The translations under genes were made by a program, and so were the position numbers. A stretch of 64,000 bases of DNA from Leptodontidium sp. MPI-SDFR-AT-0119. Taxonomy: Eukaryota > Ascomycota > Leotiomycetes > Helotiales > Leptodontidiaceae. The notes under the pieces were generated by a model that saw nothing but the letters and a program-made list of their open reading frames with translations, did no database searches and was not told the origin of the DNA. The stretch is taken from positions 558,001 through 622,000 of the forward strand of contig JAHLEZ010000025.1 in assembly GCA_020726505.1 (NCBI GenBank), written 5' to 3'. The stretch's first letter is position 1. Each line of letters starts with the position of its first letter. Of this stretch, positions 11,819 to 22,765 are shown piece by piece.

Positions 11819-13784
11819 TCAGATTTTCTCTGCCTCCATCGCGCTGAACTTCATTCCTGGTGGCACTTGAATCCACTGCTTTGTTACAGAATCCAGCAAA
11901 TTATCTTCCGAATACTTCCAGGCTTGTCTAATGATGTCTGCCCTCTCCTTCGACCTAGGCACAATATTCACCTTAAAATCTGCAGGTTGCATCGTTATGC
12001 CACCCACTAAGTCATCAATATCAACAGGAATAACGATCCCATTCTCATCGGTAGGCCTCTCGAAGTTGAACCCCCAAAGCATTCTAGACACTCCCATCAG
12101 GAGAGATCGCTCAGCGATGTGCATACCTTGGCAGAGTCGGCGACCAGCTCCGAAAATCCAGTTTTGACGCTGGTTCTCGTCTTTGTTTGTCGCAGATTGG
12201 TGCTCACTCTGGTAATCGTCAATGAATCGCAGAGGATCGAACTCGCGAGGCTTGGGGTTTCGCTTCGAATCCATGTTCATAGCCCTAAAAATAGCAGTTT
12301 TAATCAGCTTCAAGCGGTGACTAAATCCTTGTATGGAATTCTATTTTCTCACCAAACATTATTCACAATAGTTGAACCCTCCGGGATTCTGTAGCCATTG
12401 TAGTAATCTTCTTCGGTATTAGCGTGCGGTGATCCAAGAATCACGGTTGGCATCCAGCGTATGGTCTCTTTGACACATGCACGAATATATTGTATATCCG
12501 CAGCATCGTCCAGAGTTGGTAGCCGATCCGAACCGACAACGCGATCCAAAATCTCTTGTGCGGTCCTTTGTACTTCTGGAAACATCATCATCGCATGAAT
12601 GAAACCGACCAAGGTACCCGACGTGGTGTCAGAGCCTCCCTCGAGTAGCGATCCAGCGATATATGAGGCTTGATCATCTGAGAAGCCATCTGATTTCTGG
12701 GCTTTCAACACGTCGTAAGAAAAACAAGGCTGTAGAAATCAAAGTTAGATAAGTGCTTGAGGGAGCATTGAGAAGCTTACGTGGCAGGTTCCATCAAGGA
12801 TTTTGCTCTTGGTCGAAATCCAGTTCTTCATATACAAGTCTGCTTCTTTTTTTGCAAGTTTCTTAGCATCCCTGTATGAGGGGATAAGAAATCCAGGTAG
12901 CCTGTGAAGAATAGGGTATAGATCCAAAACCTGGGCGCTGCCAGCGCTGACAAGCTTACCCCAGGATTCAAAGTTCTTGAACTAATCAGTTTCCGGACAA
13001 GTACACATATCACGGGAGGACTTACCTCGAAGAATTGAAGTAACCGCACATCATTCTTGGATGTTGTCCTATAACCATATACCATCTGTGTCGTGAGAGA
13101 AGTAGTATATCGTCTCACATGTTTGAAGAAATCGTTGGGTTCATCCAGAAATGCTACCATCATATCTTTATTCTCCAGGTCTTGATATGGTATGTAAGCC
13201 ACTGCTGTTTTGATATTCAATGTGTTGTGCATCATCTTGTGGACTGAACGCCACATTGGCCCGTATTTCTAATGCTTGTTAATTATGGGTGTACTGGTAA
13301 GCCTCAACTGTGGTTCGTCTGTTACTTGCCATGGTTACAAATCTCTGACTGTCGCCCACGACATCATGACCAAGAAACATATCTGGTCGAGAAGAATAGA
13401 TGCTGCTTTTCTTGTCCATCAGATCTTTGACCGCCGTTGGTGTAGACAGGACAATCATTGTTTTTGTACCGAGCATAAGTGAGTAGACAGGGCTTTTCAC
13501 GAGTCAGATAAGTCCTTTTGAGAAGTAATAGAACGACATACCCATATTCTTCTGCCCATTTCTGAAATTGCACGTGAGGCCGTTCTGTCGGCATCTGAAT
13601 TGCGTTAGTACTACTAGTTAATGTGTATCAAAGTGTGCATCACGAGGTGAAGATTCCCAACCACGGGGAGAGTAGGTGGCCCTGGGGGCAGGTCTCTCGG
13701 TCTTCTTCCAATACGAAGTGCTGCAAGAATGCAATACAGGAGGAGGCTTCCGCCGAATATAGATAGCAACAGGAAGCGATCCAT
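11819..13784 (-). CDS. Cytochrome P450 monooxygenase, seven exons
   Basis: Proposed exons: 13784-13645 (ending near 13644), 13594-13542, 13492-13326, 13268-13026, 12981-12781, 12729-12353 and 12284-11819, coding for about 549 residues. The start at 13784 gives an N-terminal membrane anchor followed by the proline-rich hinge LPPGPPTLPVVGN, so an endoplasmic-reticulum microsomal P450 is expected. Later marks are the I-helix EGGSDTTSG, the K-helix ETIRW (ExxR) and the haem loop FGAGRRLCQG with the Cys thiolate. The third-to-fourth exon junction fails by one base in phase with the best GT...AG pair. That means either an unusual splice or a small frameshift. The substrate cannot be told from sequence. 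It resembles fungal P450s often annotated as O-methylsterigmatocystin oxidoreductase-like. Confidence 0.85.
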
Positions 13785-14255
13785 GGTCACAAATCACTAA
13801 GAATTCAAGCAAAATCTGCAAAGACTAGTTTCGCAAGCGGCGTTCTGAAGGTTTTCATCTGTTCATACAGAGTTCCAGGCGATGACGGCCAAGAAGGTAA
13901 AGCTCCTTACCTTATATTCCTGGCTAAAAATGAGACGCAAGACGCTTCAGAAATGCACAATGCGGGGATCTCTCTTCGGCGCAAGGTATGATACCTCCGG
14001 AGCCGGCGCTATTTCCTGAGCCTTCGAGCTTCGACTGATGGCGGCCAAAACTGCGAACCCCGCATTCGGAGCGAAATGCCCCCGCCCGGCAGTTCGGATA
14101 GAAATGGTGCTTCTTACCCCGCAGTTCGATGGCGACAGTAGCAGAAGTGGAATGGCCATAATTCTCGGTCGCTGTGCGGGCAAGGGGACCCAGAGGGGAA
14201 GAAAAGAGGGGGGGGGGCGGCGCTTAAACCTCGCTTACTAGGCGAGGTTAGGGTT
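13785..14255. other. P450 upstream region, GC-rich
   Basis: This is the presumed promoter of the P450, between its start and the transposon. It contains no credible gene; the open frames on both strands here are shadows of high GC. A 20-base CCTCGC...GCGAGG hairpin lies at about 14229-14247, just outside the transposon's left end. Confidence 0.4.
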
Positions 14256-14257
14256 TA

Positions 14258-14328
14258 CAGCCGTACAACTAACTAGCCGGAATCCGGATTTTTTGGCGAG
14301 CCGCATCCTTTGGAGCGATTTACCCCTC
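14258..14328 (+). repeat. Left terminal inverted repeat of the Tc1/mariner element
   Basis: 71 bases, exact reverse complement of 17779-17849, bordered outside by TA at 14256-14257. Confidence 0.95.
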
Positions 14329-14559
14329 GGAAGTGGTCCCAGCCCCCTCTTCACCAACACCTTTACGCAAATAACTTAACAACTATTAATTAGAATAATC
14401 TACCAATTGGCATACTTCAATTTCGCTATAGTTGGAAGAGGTCCCTCACGTCGTTTATAAAAAAAATCATCGGAAACGGATGAGATTCCGAAGAGGGCCC
14501 GTACCCGGAATACTCGCCTCTTAGAGAACTTTAAATCGGATTAATAACCTTTAGCGAAG

Positions 14560-16340
14560 TTAGTAAAGCGTAAGAAGAAAGATTTAGATATAGAGAATAG
14601 TAGTAAGGCTAGAAAAGATAGAAGAGAGTTTACACCACAAAGTATACGTTAAAAAGAGGTGGAGAAAGCTCTTAGGGCAGTTAAGGACTTAATTCTTTAA
14701 GAAGAAGACATCCCGGTTAGTTCTACAACTAACATAACGCTAGTAGTTATTAATTCCTCACCTGCAATTCGACCTAAATCTCTCTCCCACGACCCCACGA
14801 CTTAAAAAGATAAGAAAGACCTCTTTATTAACTTTATTTGCGAAGCTATTATTGGTAGGATTAAGAGGCTCTTTATCTTCGCCGAAAACTAGAACCTTAA
14901 TAGTCCTAATCGACCGACTTTCGACGATATATAACAAAAAGTGATATAAAAGAAAGTGATTCTATAGGGGCAAAAGAGGCATTATAACGAGTACGAGATG
15001 CCGACCTTTTTTAAGGCTTGTTTCTGTACTTTGGCAACTAAAGATGCCTTTATATAAGAGGTTATCGACGACGACGAATAGGAGGATGCTATAATCTATT
15101 AGAGAACTTAATCTATAAGTAGTTTTAAGCCTCCAACTAAGGTTCTTCTTGAATTTCACTTTGAGAGAGATATGTTTGAGAAGTCTACCCCTTTACCCCC
15201 CGCCAGTACTAAAACAAAGGCTTTTACTAAGGCAAAACCTAGTTTCGTACGTACTACTAATTTAGAGTCCTTTTTTATTAATAATAGTAGCGATACGGAT
15301 AATCCTTTCAATTTAACACCGAAGGAGAGGGGCTATACACCAGAGACTCCATCCGAACGTAACACTATTATTAAACGTTTGGAGGCAGAGGCTAAAAGGA
15401 AGATCTCCGCGATGCCACTATTCTTTAAGTTAATAACTAACTGCCACTACTAATACTTTTGTAAACGCACTGTGACAACTACCGCAAAACCACTACTTGT
15501 ATTGTGATTAAGTTAACTACTTTTAGCTAATAAGACCCCTACTATGTACTTGATATTATTATAAGAGAGGAATAAATGAGAGACTTTGAGAATAGTATAA
15601 AAGAAGTGACAATAAAGAGAGGACTAGCCTATTAGTACGACAAATTTGTAAAGGGATAGTAATTAGCAAGAACTAAGAAGTCAGGGAATAAGAAAGAAAC
15701 ACTTATCGTAGTAGAACCTACCCAAAAGATGCTAGAGATATATATTAATTTGGCATAACTAACTACGGCTCTAGTCCCTTAATTTACTCCACACCTCCCT
15801 ACTTAATTATACTAATACTCCTATTATAATACGTTCGGAAGTTACGGCTTAAGTTAAGGCCCACATAGTTACATCCCAGGATATCCCGAACATTAGTTTC
15901 CCCATTAAAATCAAGGCTAAAGACACCTCCTTAGGCGATCCTTTAATATAAGAGCTTTATTATCCTTACTTTAACTAACATCGGACCGTGTCTCTTACTT
16001 AAAGGATTTTCGGGATTAGTTAATCGTACGTGACTAATATAACCGCGGCGATCTAATTTTGTAGGAGTTCCCTACTATTATTAATAGAGGCTATTCGTTA
16101 GATTAATATTATAATGTTACTAAGCTTATTCGAGCCGATGTAAAAGGTGGAATCGCTATGTAAATTACTAATCACGTATTTAAATTTAAAGGCTAACGCA
16201 AGACAGTACGTATTCTCTAAAACCTTAGTAATAGTAGTCCTCTACTTTAATATAATAGTCACATAAGTGGCCAAATAAGTGGCCAAATAAGTGGTTAATT
16301 AAGGGCAAGTTACAACTTAAATGCACTTGACGATGGATTT
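14560..16340 (+). pseudogene. Second reading frame of the transposon, broken, unknown function
   Basis: One plus-strand frame can be followed for well over 1 kb with scattered stops, most of them TAA or TAG where a RIP change from CAA, CAG or CGA is plausible. The longest surviving open piece is 15172-15453 (93 residues, Lys/Thr/Pro-rich, with an ERNTIIKRLEAEAKRK stretch). It is not a DDE transposase and I recognise no domain. Near its end (about 16260-16300) a 12-base unit, AAATAAGTGGCC, is repeated about three times. It could be a cargo or accessory gene, or a second element nested inside. Confidence 0.45.
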
Positions 16341-16599
16341 TTTAAGGGGGCATAATATTTAGTACGGGGGGTAATATTATAAAATATAAATTGTCTTGTT
16401 TTTCAGTTTATTTTATACTGTTTTATCGCTTTGATTACGCTCGTTTTAATCCCGTTGATGTTAAATTCCTAATATTACATAACTAACTCAAAATACTAAA
16501 AAAAGGTGAAAATGTATATAGAAAAAAAGTAGTTGGTTAATATAAACAAAGTTACTAGCGCTCTTAAAGAGTACTTAAATATATATACTATTCTTAGGG

Positions 16600-17700
16600 T
16601 ACTCCAAGTATTCTAGCGTTTCTAAAATGTCCTCTTGCCCTTCGAGCAGTATCTAAGCCAGTTCCCACTTCTCTAATAGCCTATTTAAGGAACTCTTGAT
16701 ATGTATTAAAGTTTGACCGTATGTATCAGTGGTGGCGACGAATAAAGGCCTTTAAGTCTACAAAACTTTCTTTAATTAAGTTGAAATCTAGAGAATAGGG
16801 AAGTAAGAATCGTAGTTATACCCCGGCTTTATTGAAGGTTTCTTGAATATCATTGATATTAGTATAATAAATGGATGCGTTGTTTAATATAATAACGGAC
16901 CTAGGGGCTAGAAATAGATTACATATTAAAAAAAGATCTTTTATTAAGAAGTCTTAAAATATATCGGCCGTACAAGTGCCCTCAAACGTCTTACTTATAA
17001 TATATTTATCAATTATATATGCCGGAAGACAAGAGATTCTAGTCCTTAAGGCTAGCCACCTTTTGACGTGAGCTTTAGCTCCCTTGTTGGCCCAATCATA
17101 TATGCGATCTCCCGTACGCTCGTCGCTCCCAAATTCGTCTACATAAACGATTTGCTTTACTTGAAGGTCTTAAAGGTTTAATCGCCATTAAGTACGTAGA
17201 AACTTATTTTGTTGAGCCGTAGAGACCTTTAATTTCTTCCGTGTAATCTTGATTTTATCGAGTACCTTTGAAATAGTTTATTACCTCACATTTACGTGAT
17301 ATTCGTCCTTTAAGAAGTCGCAAATCTCATCTTAGTATAACTATAGCTTATTAAGTTAGTAATATCGTGAAAAGAGGTTAAATAGGCGAACTGACTCTTT
17401 ATTAAGTAGTAACTTAATAGCCTATTACATCTCCCACGTAACAACCTTAATTAGACCTTCGGAAAAGGGTTGTGGAGGGATCCCATGAGATACCCTAGCT
17501 TTATAATGATAAACAATCCCTAAAGAGATAAAATAGTCTATTATAAGTTAACGTAATTAGTCCCTAGTTAACGGAATCTTAGATTCGCGTAACGTATACT
17601 TAAGACGCGCCACACTAAGTGAAGATAAACGAGGAGCTATATTACCACAATAAAAATAGGATCATTTGAAAGCTGGCAAGTTCGGCTTTAATTTGCGTTA
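16600..17700 (-). pseudogene. DDE superfamily (Tc1/mariner) transposase, inactivated
   Basis: The minus strand gives a recognisable fungal DDE_3 transposase core: VYVDEFGSDERTG with the first catalytic Asp, then IILNNASIYY where the family has DNAS.H (second Asp changed to Asn), then YSLDFNLIKESF where the family has YSPDxNPIExxF (Pro to Leu twice and the catalytic Glu to Lys). Stops interrupt the frame at several places. Every one of these changes is a single C-to-T or G-to-A transition, so RIP is the likely cause of death. Confidence 0.85.
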
Positions 17701-17778
17701 TTTACGAAGTTGTTCTAATAATTTTTGGTAGTGTAAGAGGTAGGGGCGAATATTTTGAGTATGCGCGACGCGAAGTTG

Positions 17779-17849
17779 GAGGGGTAAATCGCTCCAAAGG
17801 ATGCGGCTCGCCAAAAAATCCGGATTCCGGCTAGTTAGTTGTACGGCTG
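17779..17849 (-). repeat. Right terminal inverted repeat of the Tc1/mariner element
   Basis: 71 bases, exact reverse complement of 14258-14328, bordered outside by TA at 17850-17851. Confidence 0.95.
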
Positions 17850-18039
17850 TACTCTCTTCTTCCCATCAGCGCTTTACAATACCATTGAAACGATCCAGAC
17901 TCCAACTTGGGGCTCGTGATGGTCATATCCTGCATTGGGCGCGAGAATCTCCCAACATTTGCCATCTCTATCGGTCTGGTACGAATCAAATTTACCACGT
18001 CTCTACGATATAATCCCATGCTCAGGTCAAGACGAATGA

Positions 18040-19760
18040 GCCGAGCATCTTTGGGTTCCTCGCATGGTTATGCGTCCTAAATTTACTCTTCTTCTATTAC
18101 GGAAACCTCGATCTTGCCGCCACTAGCCCACTGGACTTGAAACTATGGCCCACGGTGAGCACAATGGCTTTGTATCTTGGGTCTTAAAGCATTTTGATGT
18201 CGAAACTGTTGCCATTTATACTAATCAAATGACTCCAGCTCTTCTATTGCATTCTACCATCTGTTCATCAATCCTCCTCAAAAATTTCCTGGGGACACAC
18301 TGGCAGCGTTGACGAAATGGCATGGATTCCGGATAGCCCATAAGGGTGTACCTCACTATTCTCCAATGCAGATGCATCGCAAGTACGGAAACTATATTTG
18401 GGTTGGACCAAATGAGATTTCGATAATGGGTTCGAAATTCATTCTCATTGGTCACGGAATTCAAACCTGGTTCCCTAAAGGTCCCGGGTGTCAATACATG
18501 CTTCCAAACCAGCCGCCATCCCTGACTTCTATTTTGCTTTCTGACGAGCACAAAGCTCGGCGTAAGGTTTGGGATGAGACCTTCACACTGATGGCATTGA
18601 GGGTTGATGGAAACGCATTGCAGTTCTCCTTGGCGATCTCGAACTCCGTTTCGCAGAATTTGCAAAGAATGGTGGGGCTTTGACCTCGCACTATGGACAG
18701 AACATTTGCGTTTTGACGCCATTGGGGACATTGCTTTTGTGAGTTAGCTACACCGAAAGTTTTCAACAGCTCCTCTTTCGAGTACGAGGGCTTGAGACTG
18801 ATCATGAACAGAATGTCAAATCCCACTCTATCAGAGATGGTGCCCCGCATTTCCATATGGACCTCATCCATACCGGCTTGAAAATCATTGCTTCGTTTGC
18901 AAATGTATCATAAATAAAGCACATGTTTATAGCACTGATAGCATGTTCCACTCCTTAAAGCTCGAGACTCGATAAACTTGTCAATAAATCAACACACAAA
19001 GTTCGTCAGAAGTTGACGCAGCCGGATTTCTCCTTTCGCCAAGCGAGAGAACCTCTGCTTACAAACTCGATCTTCCCGACCTCCCTGCAGAGACTGGGTT
19101 GATCATTGTAACAGGGAGCGGTACAGCCAGCATTGCGATCAAGCGAGCCCCTTAAAAATCTTGCTAAAATCTCACCCTGTTATTAACAGTCCATCAGATC
19201 TTCTATGTGTTGGCTGTTGACCAATAAATCAAAATACTACAAGTTAAAAGAAGAGTATGGGAAGTTGTTTGCCCCGACGAGGAGTCTCAATATGCAAACG
19301 AGCACCATATCTCAATGCATGTATCAACGGAGCATCAAGACTGTTGTCACATGGATCCAATGGAACGCAGAGAGTTAAAAATACTCCTGGCGGGATCAGC
19401 ATCGATGACATTTAGGTCCCAGAGGTTCCAAAGGTCAACGTTCATCCATGAACAATCCACCACGACCCGGGATCATTTGAGAAGCCATGGGGCTTTATTC
19501 CCCAGAGGTGGATTGAAGGTTCTGAATTCAAAGGTGACCATAATCCTGAAGTTTTTCTTCCTTTCCTCGTACTCATATGTGGGTAAGAACTTAGCTCTGC
19601 TGCAAATTCACATTTTTCTGGTCGAGTAAGCCCACTTCCCTCGATCTCGAACTTTCGTATGTTTGCTTGCAGACTAACATCGGACAATGATTGTGTCTAA
19701 GGTCGACTTTGAGATTACAGCAGGGTTTGACAAGAGGTCATTCGCTGAGGATACTATGGC
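18040..19760 (+). pseudogene. Cytochrome P450 pseudogene
   Basis: A P450 can be followed in pieces through shifting frames: an N-terminal membrane segment (about 18055-18130), then FPGDTLAALTKWHGFR and KYGNYIWVGPNEISI (about 18290-18425), an H-ARRKVWDETF stretch, an I-helix remnant LIIVTGSGTAS (about 19100), the PERF-region PQRWIEG, and a post-haem GKNLALLQI (about 19580-19610). Frameshifts and stops separate these. The haem-ligand position reads SYSYVGKN where the family has xxCxGKN, so the Cys is lost as well. It lies about 190 bp from the right end of the Tc1/mariner element. It is not the same subfamily as the intact P450 upstream. Confidence 0.8.
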
Positions 19761-20273
19761 GTATTCTGGGGTTTCGAAGGAACAACTGTTTGCACATGGT
19801 ACCGTTACCTCAAGAACTTAAATTTGGGCTATTTTAAGTTTAATGAGAGGCGTAGAATGAAATATTAAGTCGTCTGCGATGATGTTGTAACTTCGCCTGC
19901 CTCTATACAAAGTACTACTTATGGAAACTTATTTCGACTTCTACCGATATCTTGACATTCATTCAGTAGTTGTGATTTGAGCTATAATATAGTGATTTCT
20001 CTAAGACAGTTGCTTAAAGTTCACCTCTAAGTCATCACAAAATGACTAGGTCAGAAACCGCTAACTTCACGTAATTGTGCTTGAATTCTAGCCATCTAAA
20101 ATATAGCAAAATCACTATATAGAACCCCCCCCCCCCCCCCCCTCTACCACATCCACATCCTTTTGTTTGCCACGTCTAGACTATCAGTAACATGAAATAA
20201 TGACGCCACTGCCCCAAAAGCAACGAAGCATCCAAGAAACATCGATCTCAACTTGTTTATTCTACTGGCGGTC
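19761..20273. other. Intergenic, with an 18-base poly-C run at 20125-20142
   Basis: No gene is visible. The homopolymer is AT-flanked and may be a slippage-prone or assembly-uncertain site. Confidence 0.5.
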
Positions 20274-22251
20274 TTAAATCGCAATATCGTCTAATCTAAA
20301 CAAGTCAATGTCGTACTTATCACCTTCATTTGAGTGGGCAGTGGTAAAAGTCTGGAAACTGTAATAGTTGAGACAATTCGAAGTTGTAGCTAGTAACCCT
20401 GTAGCAAGCTTAGACGAGATATCACCTTCAAAACAGATCGAAGTACCATTTCCTAGGTGCCCAAGTGCAGATTCAACATCATCAGAGTCCTTGGATGATC
20501 CACTTTCCGCCGTCCGTATATCGTTGACATCGTCTACATGACTTGGGCTGTCATCCGAATCTTGATTTGTGAAACGTTGAGATGCCTGTTTGGGGCTCTG
20601 ACTAGCGTCCTGCAATTCCGTATCCAAGGGTCGGGCTGCCCAGTGACTCAACATGCTATCGCTGCTGCACCAACAGAGTATCACCTTCTCAACGAATAAC
20701 TCCGCCATATCGTTCTGACTGTTTCCATTCTTTTGCAGAGAGAAGCTGTTGCAAGAAAAATCGGACATCTTCAACATCGGCAGGGTGCAATCTTCTCTTC
20801 TGATTCTCGGAGATTTCCCTTCAGCCAGTGCTAACAGCCGGTCTCGGACAAAACACGCCCACCAAATGCGTTGTCTCTGCCCGTAATGAGTTCCATGGAG
20901 TAATGGAGAGTGTGATGTTGACTGGTGCTGGCCGATACTGTAGCCGAGAGAGATAGCGAGCCCTAACCAGTGCCAACGATCTTTACCATCTGACGAAACT
21001 TGAGAGGAGCTGCTCATCAGAAGCAGGGTTTGGATGAGACAAGTTCGGTCCTTTTCACAATCAAAGTCATACAAAAGCTGTAAGAAGACTGGTCAGCTCT
21101 CCTCTTTAACTCAAAAATTTGAAACAGACGTCACATCTTACATACCCTCACACGGCTGAACAGCGACTTTTGTGCCTGTTCCCGAGTGTTGTATCCCGCT
21201 TTCCGAAGGATTTCAAGCTTGACAAAAGCTGACCCGGCAAGCATAATCGCTTGGAAGAGCAGAAAGCTTAGTTTCTGACTGTTTATCGAAAGTGCGAAGA
21301 CATCCTAGATAATCCTCTCAATGTCGCCGAGATCTAGGATCGGCATCTGGCAATGAACGTGTTGTGCAAACTTTTGAAGACACTCAATTACTATTGCCCG
21401 GGGAGGAACTGACAGGGCGTCCTTTTTGCGCAGATAGATAAAATCATCTTCTTTCACGTTGGAGGGGAAGGGCTTGAAACTGTTCAGGGGATGTCGATAA
21501 GGAGTACGTTCTTGGCCGCCTCCCGTACTGGGAGTTGTGGTGCCACGGTTTGCTGAAGGAACATCCAGTGATATTGTGTTATTTTGCGGCGGAAGGTGAA
21601 CGGGTGAAGGTCCTTTGTATGCGTCCCACCAAACAGCTAAAATTGGATTCGTGGGAGGAGTAATTGCTGATGCGTGATCCACTACCGCCTGCGCATTCGT
21701 ATCTATGGTTGCCGCAGACAGTCCGAATCGACCAGTTGATTCTGTGTATTCAGGGCTTGCTCCGTGTCCAGAGGAATCATCGTTTCCGCTTGCTTCAAGC
21801 TGTGTAGCACCAAGGGCATCTGAATAGCTTTTCAGAGCAGTCAGCTGTTGCTCCGCAAGTCAAGTTGCATGTGGCGCAGAATGTACAAAAAAGAAAAGGC
21901 GTGCGTCGAGTGAAACAATTGCTCATGAGTACAAGGTTTATCTCAAACTATAGAAGGCACACTAGAAGATCATCATGAAATTCAGGTAACTGGCTCTTGT
22001 TTCCTTCGTTTCTGGCTCTTGACAGCAACACACTTGTCGCCACCAAATACACAGTTTGAACATGGAGGACCCCGAAAAGTGAAGTCACCTCGAACCTTCC
22101 TGGATCTGCAGGTCAAGCACGCCAACTTCGACCGCTCGCTCCTTCGACTGCGTAAAGAACGAGAGTTCGTTTTGGGGCCGACCGTTCCACCATCGTCAGT
22201 CCTGCCAGCCGGCATCACGGTGTCAATTCCCTCGAAATCTGTTGTGTCCAT
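20274..22251 (-). pseudogene. Zn(II)2Cys6 transcription factor with a damaged zinc cluster and in-frame stop
   Basis: Exon 1 (22251 to about 21996) encodes the DNA-binding region: KLACLTCRSRKVRG, then CSNCVFGGDKC and a basic tail. The third ligand of the C-x2-C-x6-C-x-C-x2-C-x6-C cluster is Gly, not Cys. Exon 2 (about 21860 to about 21140) runs from a short linker through MPILDLGDIERII. It then meets a TAG at 21305-21307, where conserved sequence resumes at once in the same frame (DVFALS...LLFQAIMLAGSAFV). After an intron, 21074-20274 encodes the fungal_trans middle homology region (DCEKDRTCLIQTLLLM, RIWWACFVRDRLLALAEG). This is the architecture of CTF1/cutinase-activator-like regulators. Both lesions point to a decaying gene, unless an unseen intron removes the stop. 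Confidence 0.75.
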
Positions 22252-22765
22252 ATTCGTCTGTGGGAGCGGGGGAATCGTGGTTGGAGAAACGCTTTCGAAT
22301 TCTTATTGGGAATTTTTGTAAGAAATAATGAGAGCTGTTGTTTAACCTGTATACTTCATGGGTAAAGAACATCCTAGCTCATGGGTCGCTATTAACGAAA
22401 GCTGACAAACGCATGCAGATTTGAGCTTTGGGGGGTTTCACTAGGCACTGCTTGCGGCTACATGTTCAATCATCAAGCGTGCGGCTACTATGGGAATCAC
22501 TGCGGCCATGGGTCCGGTGCTGCGAACAAAGTTAGCGCCGGTGTGAGCTGCCGGGAACCAGGCCCCGAAAACCCGCCCTCGGGTGCAAGGATTCGGTGTC
22601 TCCGGCTCCCGAAACTAAGCTGGAACACAGACAAGCGAAGTGCTCAAGAGGCGAAAAACTCAGTGCGCCTCAGATACTGCATGTGTAGGAAAGTTCCAAG
22701 ACATCACAGCTGGAACAGTTGGAAAGACCAGACCAGATCAATTTCCCAGCACCAGCAAATCCACA
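22252..22765. promoter_or_regulatory. Divergent promoter region between the regulator remnant and the FAH-family gene
   Basis: 514 bases separate the two divergent starts, the usual place for shared control. The stretch about 22462-22760 is open on the plus strand but shows no domain and runs out of frame with the downstream gene. No specific operator could be recognised by eye. Confidence 0.4.

Larger units (their letters stand above)
14258..17849. mobile_element. Tc1/mariner-type DNA transposon, 3,592 bp, RIP-mutated
   Basis: Perfect 71-bp terminal inverted repeats (14258-14328 and 17779-17849), beginning CAGCCGTACAAC, are flanked by TA on each side (14256-14257 and 17850-17851). That is a precise Tc1/mariner insertion footprint. 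Inside are a minus-strand transposase remnant and, on the plus strand, a second broken frame. At 3.6 kb it is roughly twice the usual size for the group. The repeats are identical while the interior is riddled with C-to-T type changes. It sits between an intact P450 and a decayed P450. Confidence 0.9.

Noticed and set aside
13947..14241. Overlapping GC-rich ORFs on both strands upstream of the P450
   Set aside because: No domain, low-complexity Arg/Pro/Gly content on both strands, and the position fits a promoter.
16255..16310. Possible CRISPR-like short repeats (AAATAAGTGGCC repeated)
   Set aside because: Only three adjacent 12-base units with no spacers, inside a eukaryotic transposon; it is a simple tandem repeat.
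22019..22321. 100-residue plus-strand ORF over the zinc-cluster exon
   Set aside because: Antisense to the Zn2Cys6 exon; no domain of its own.
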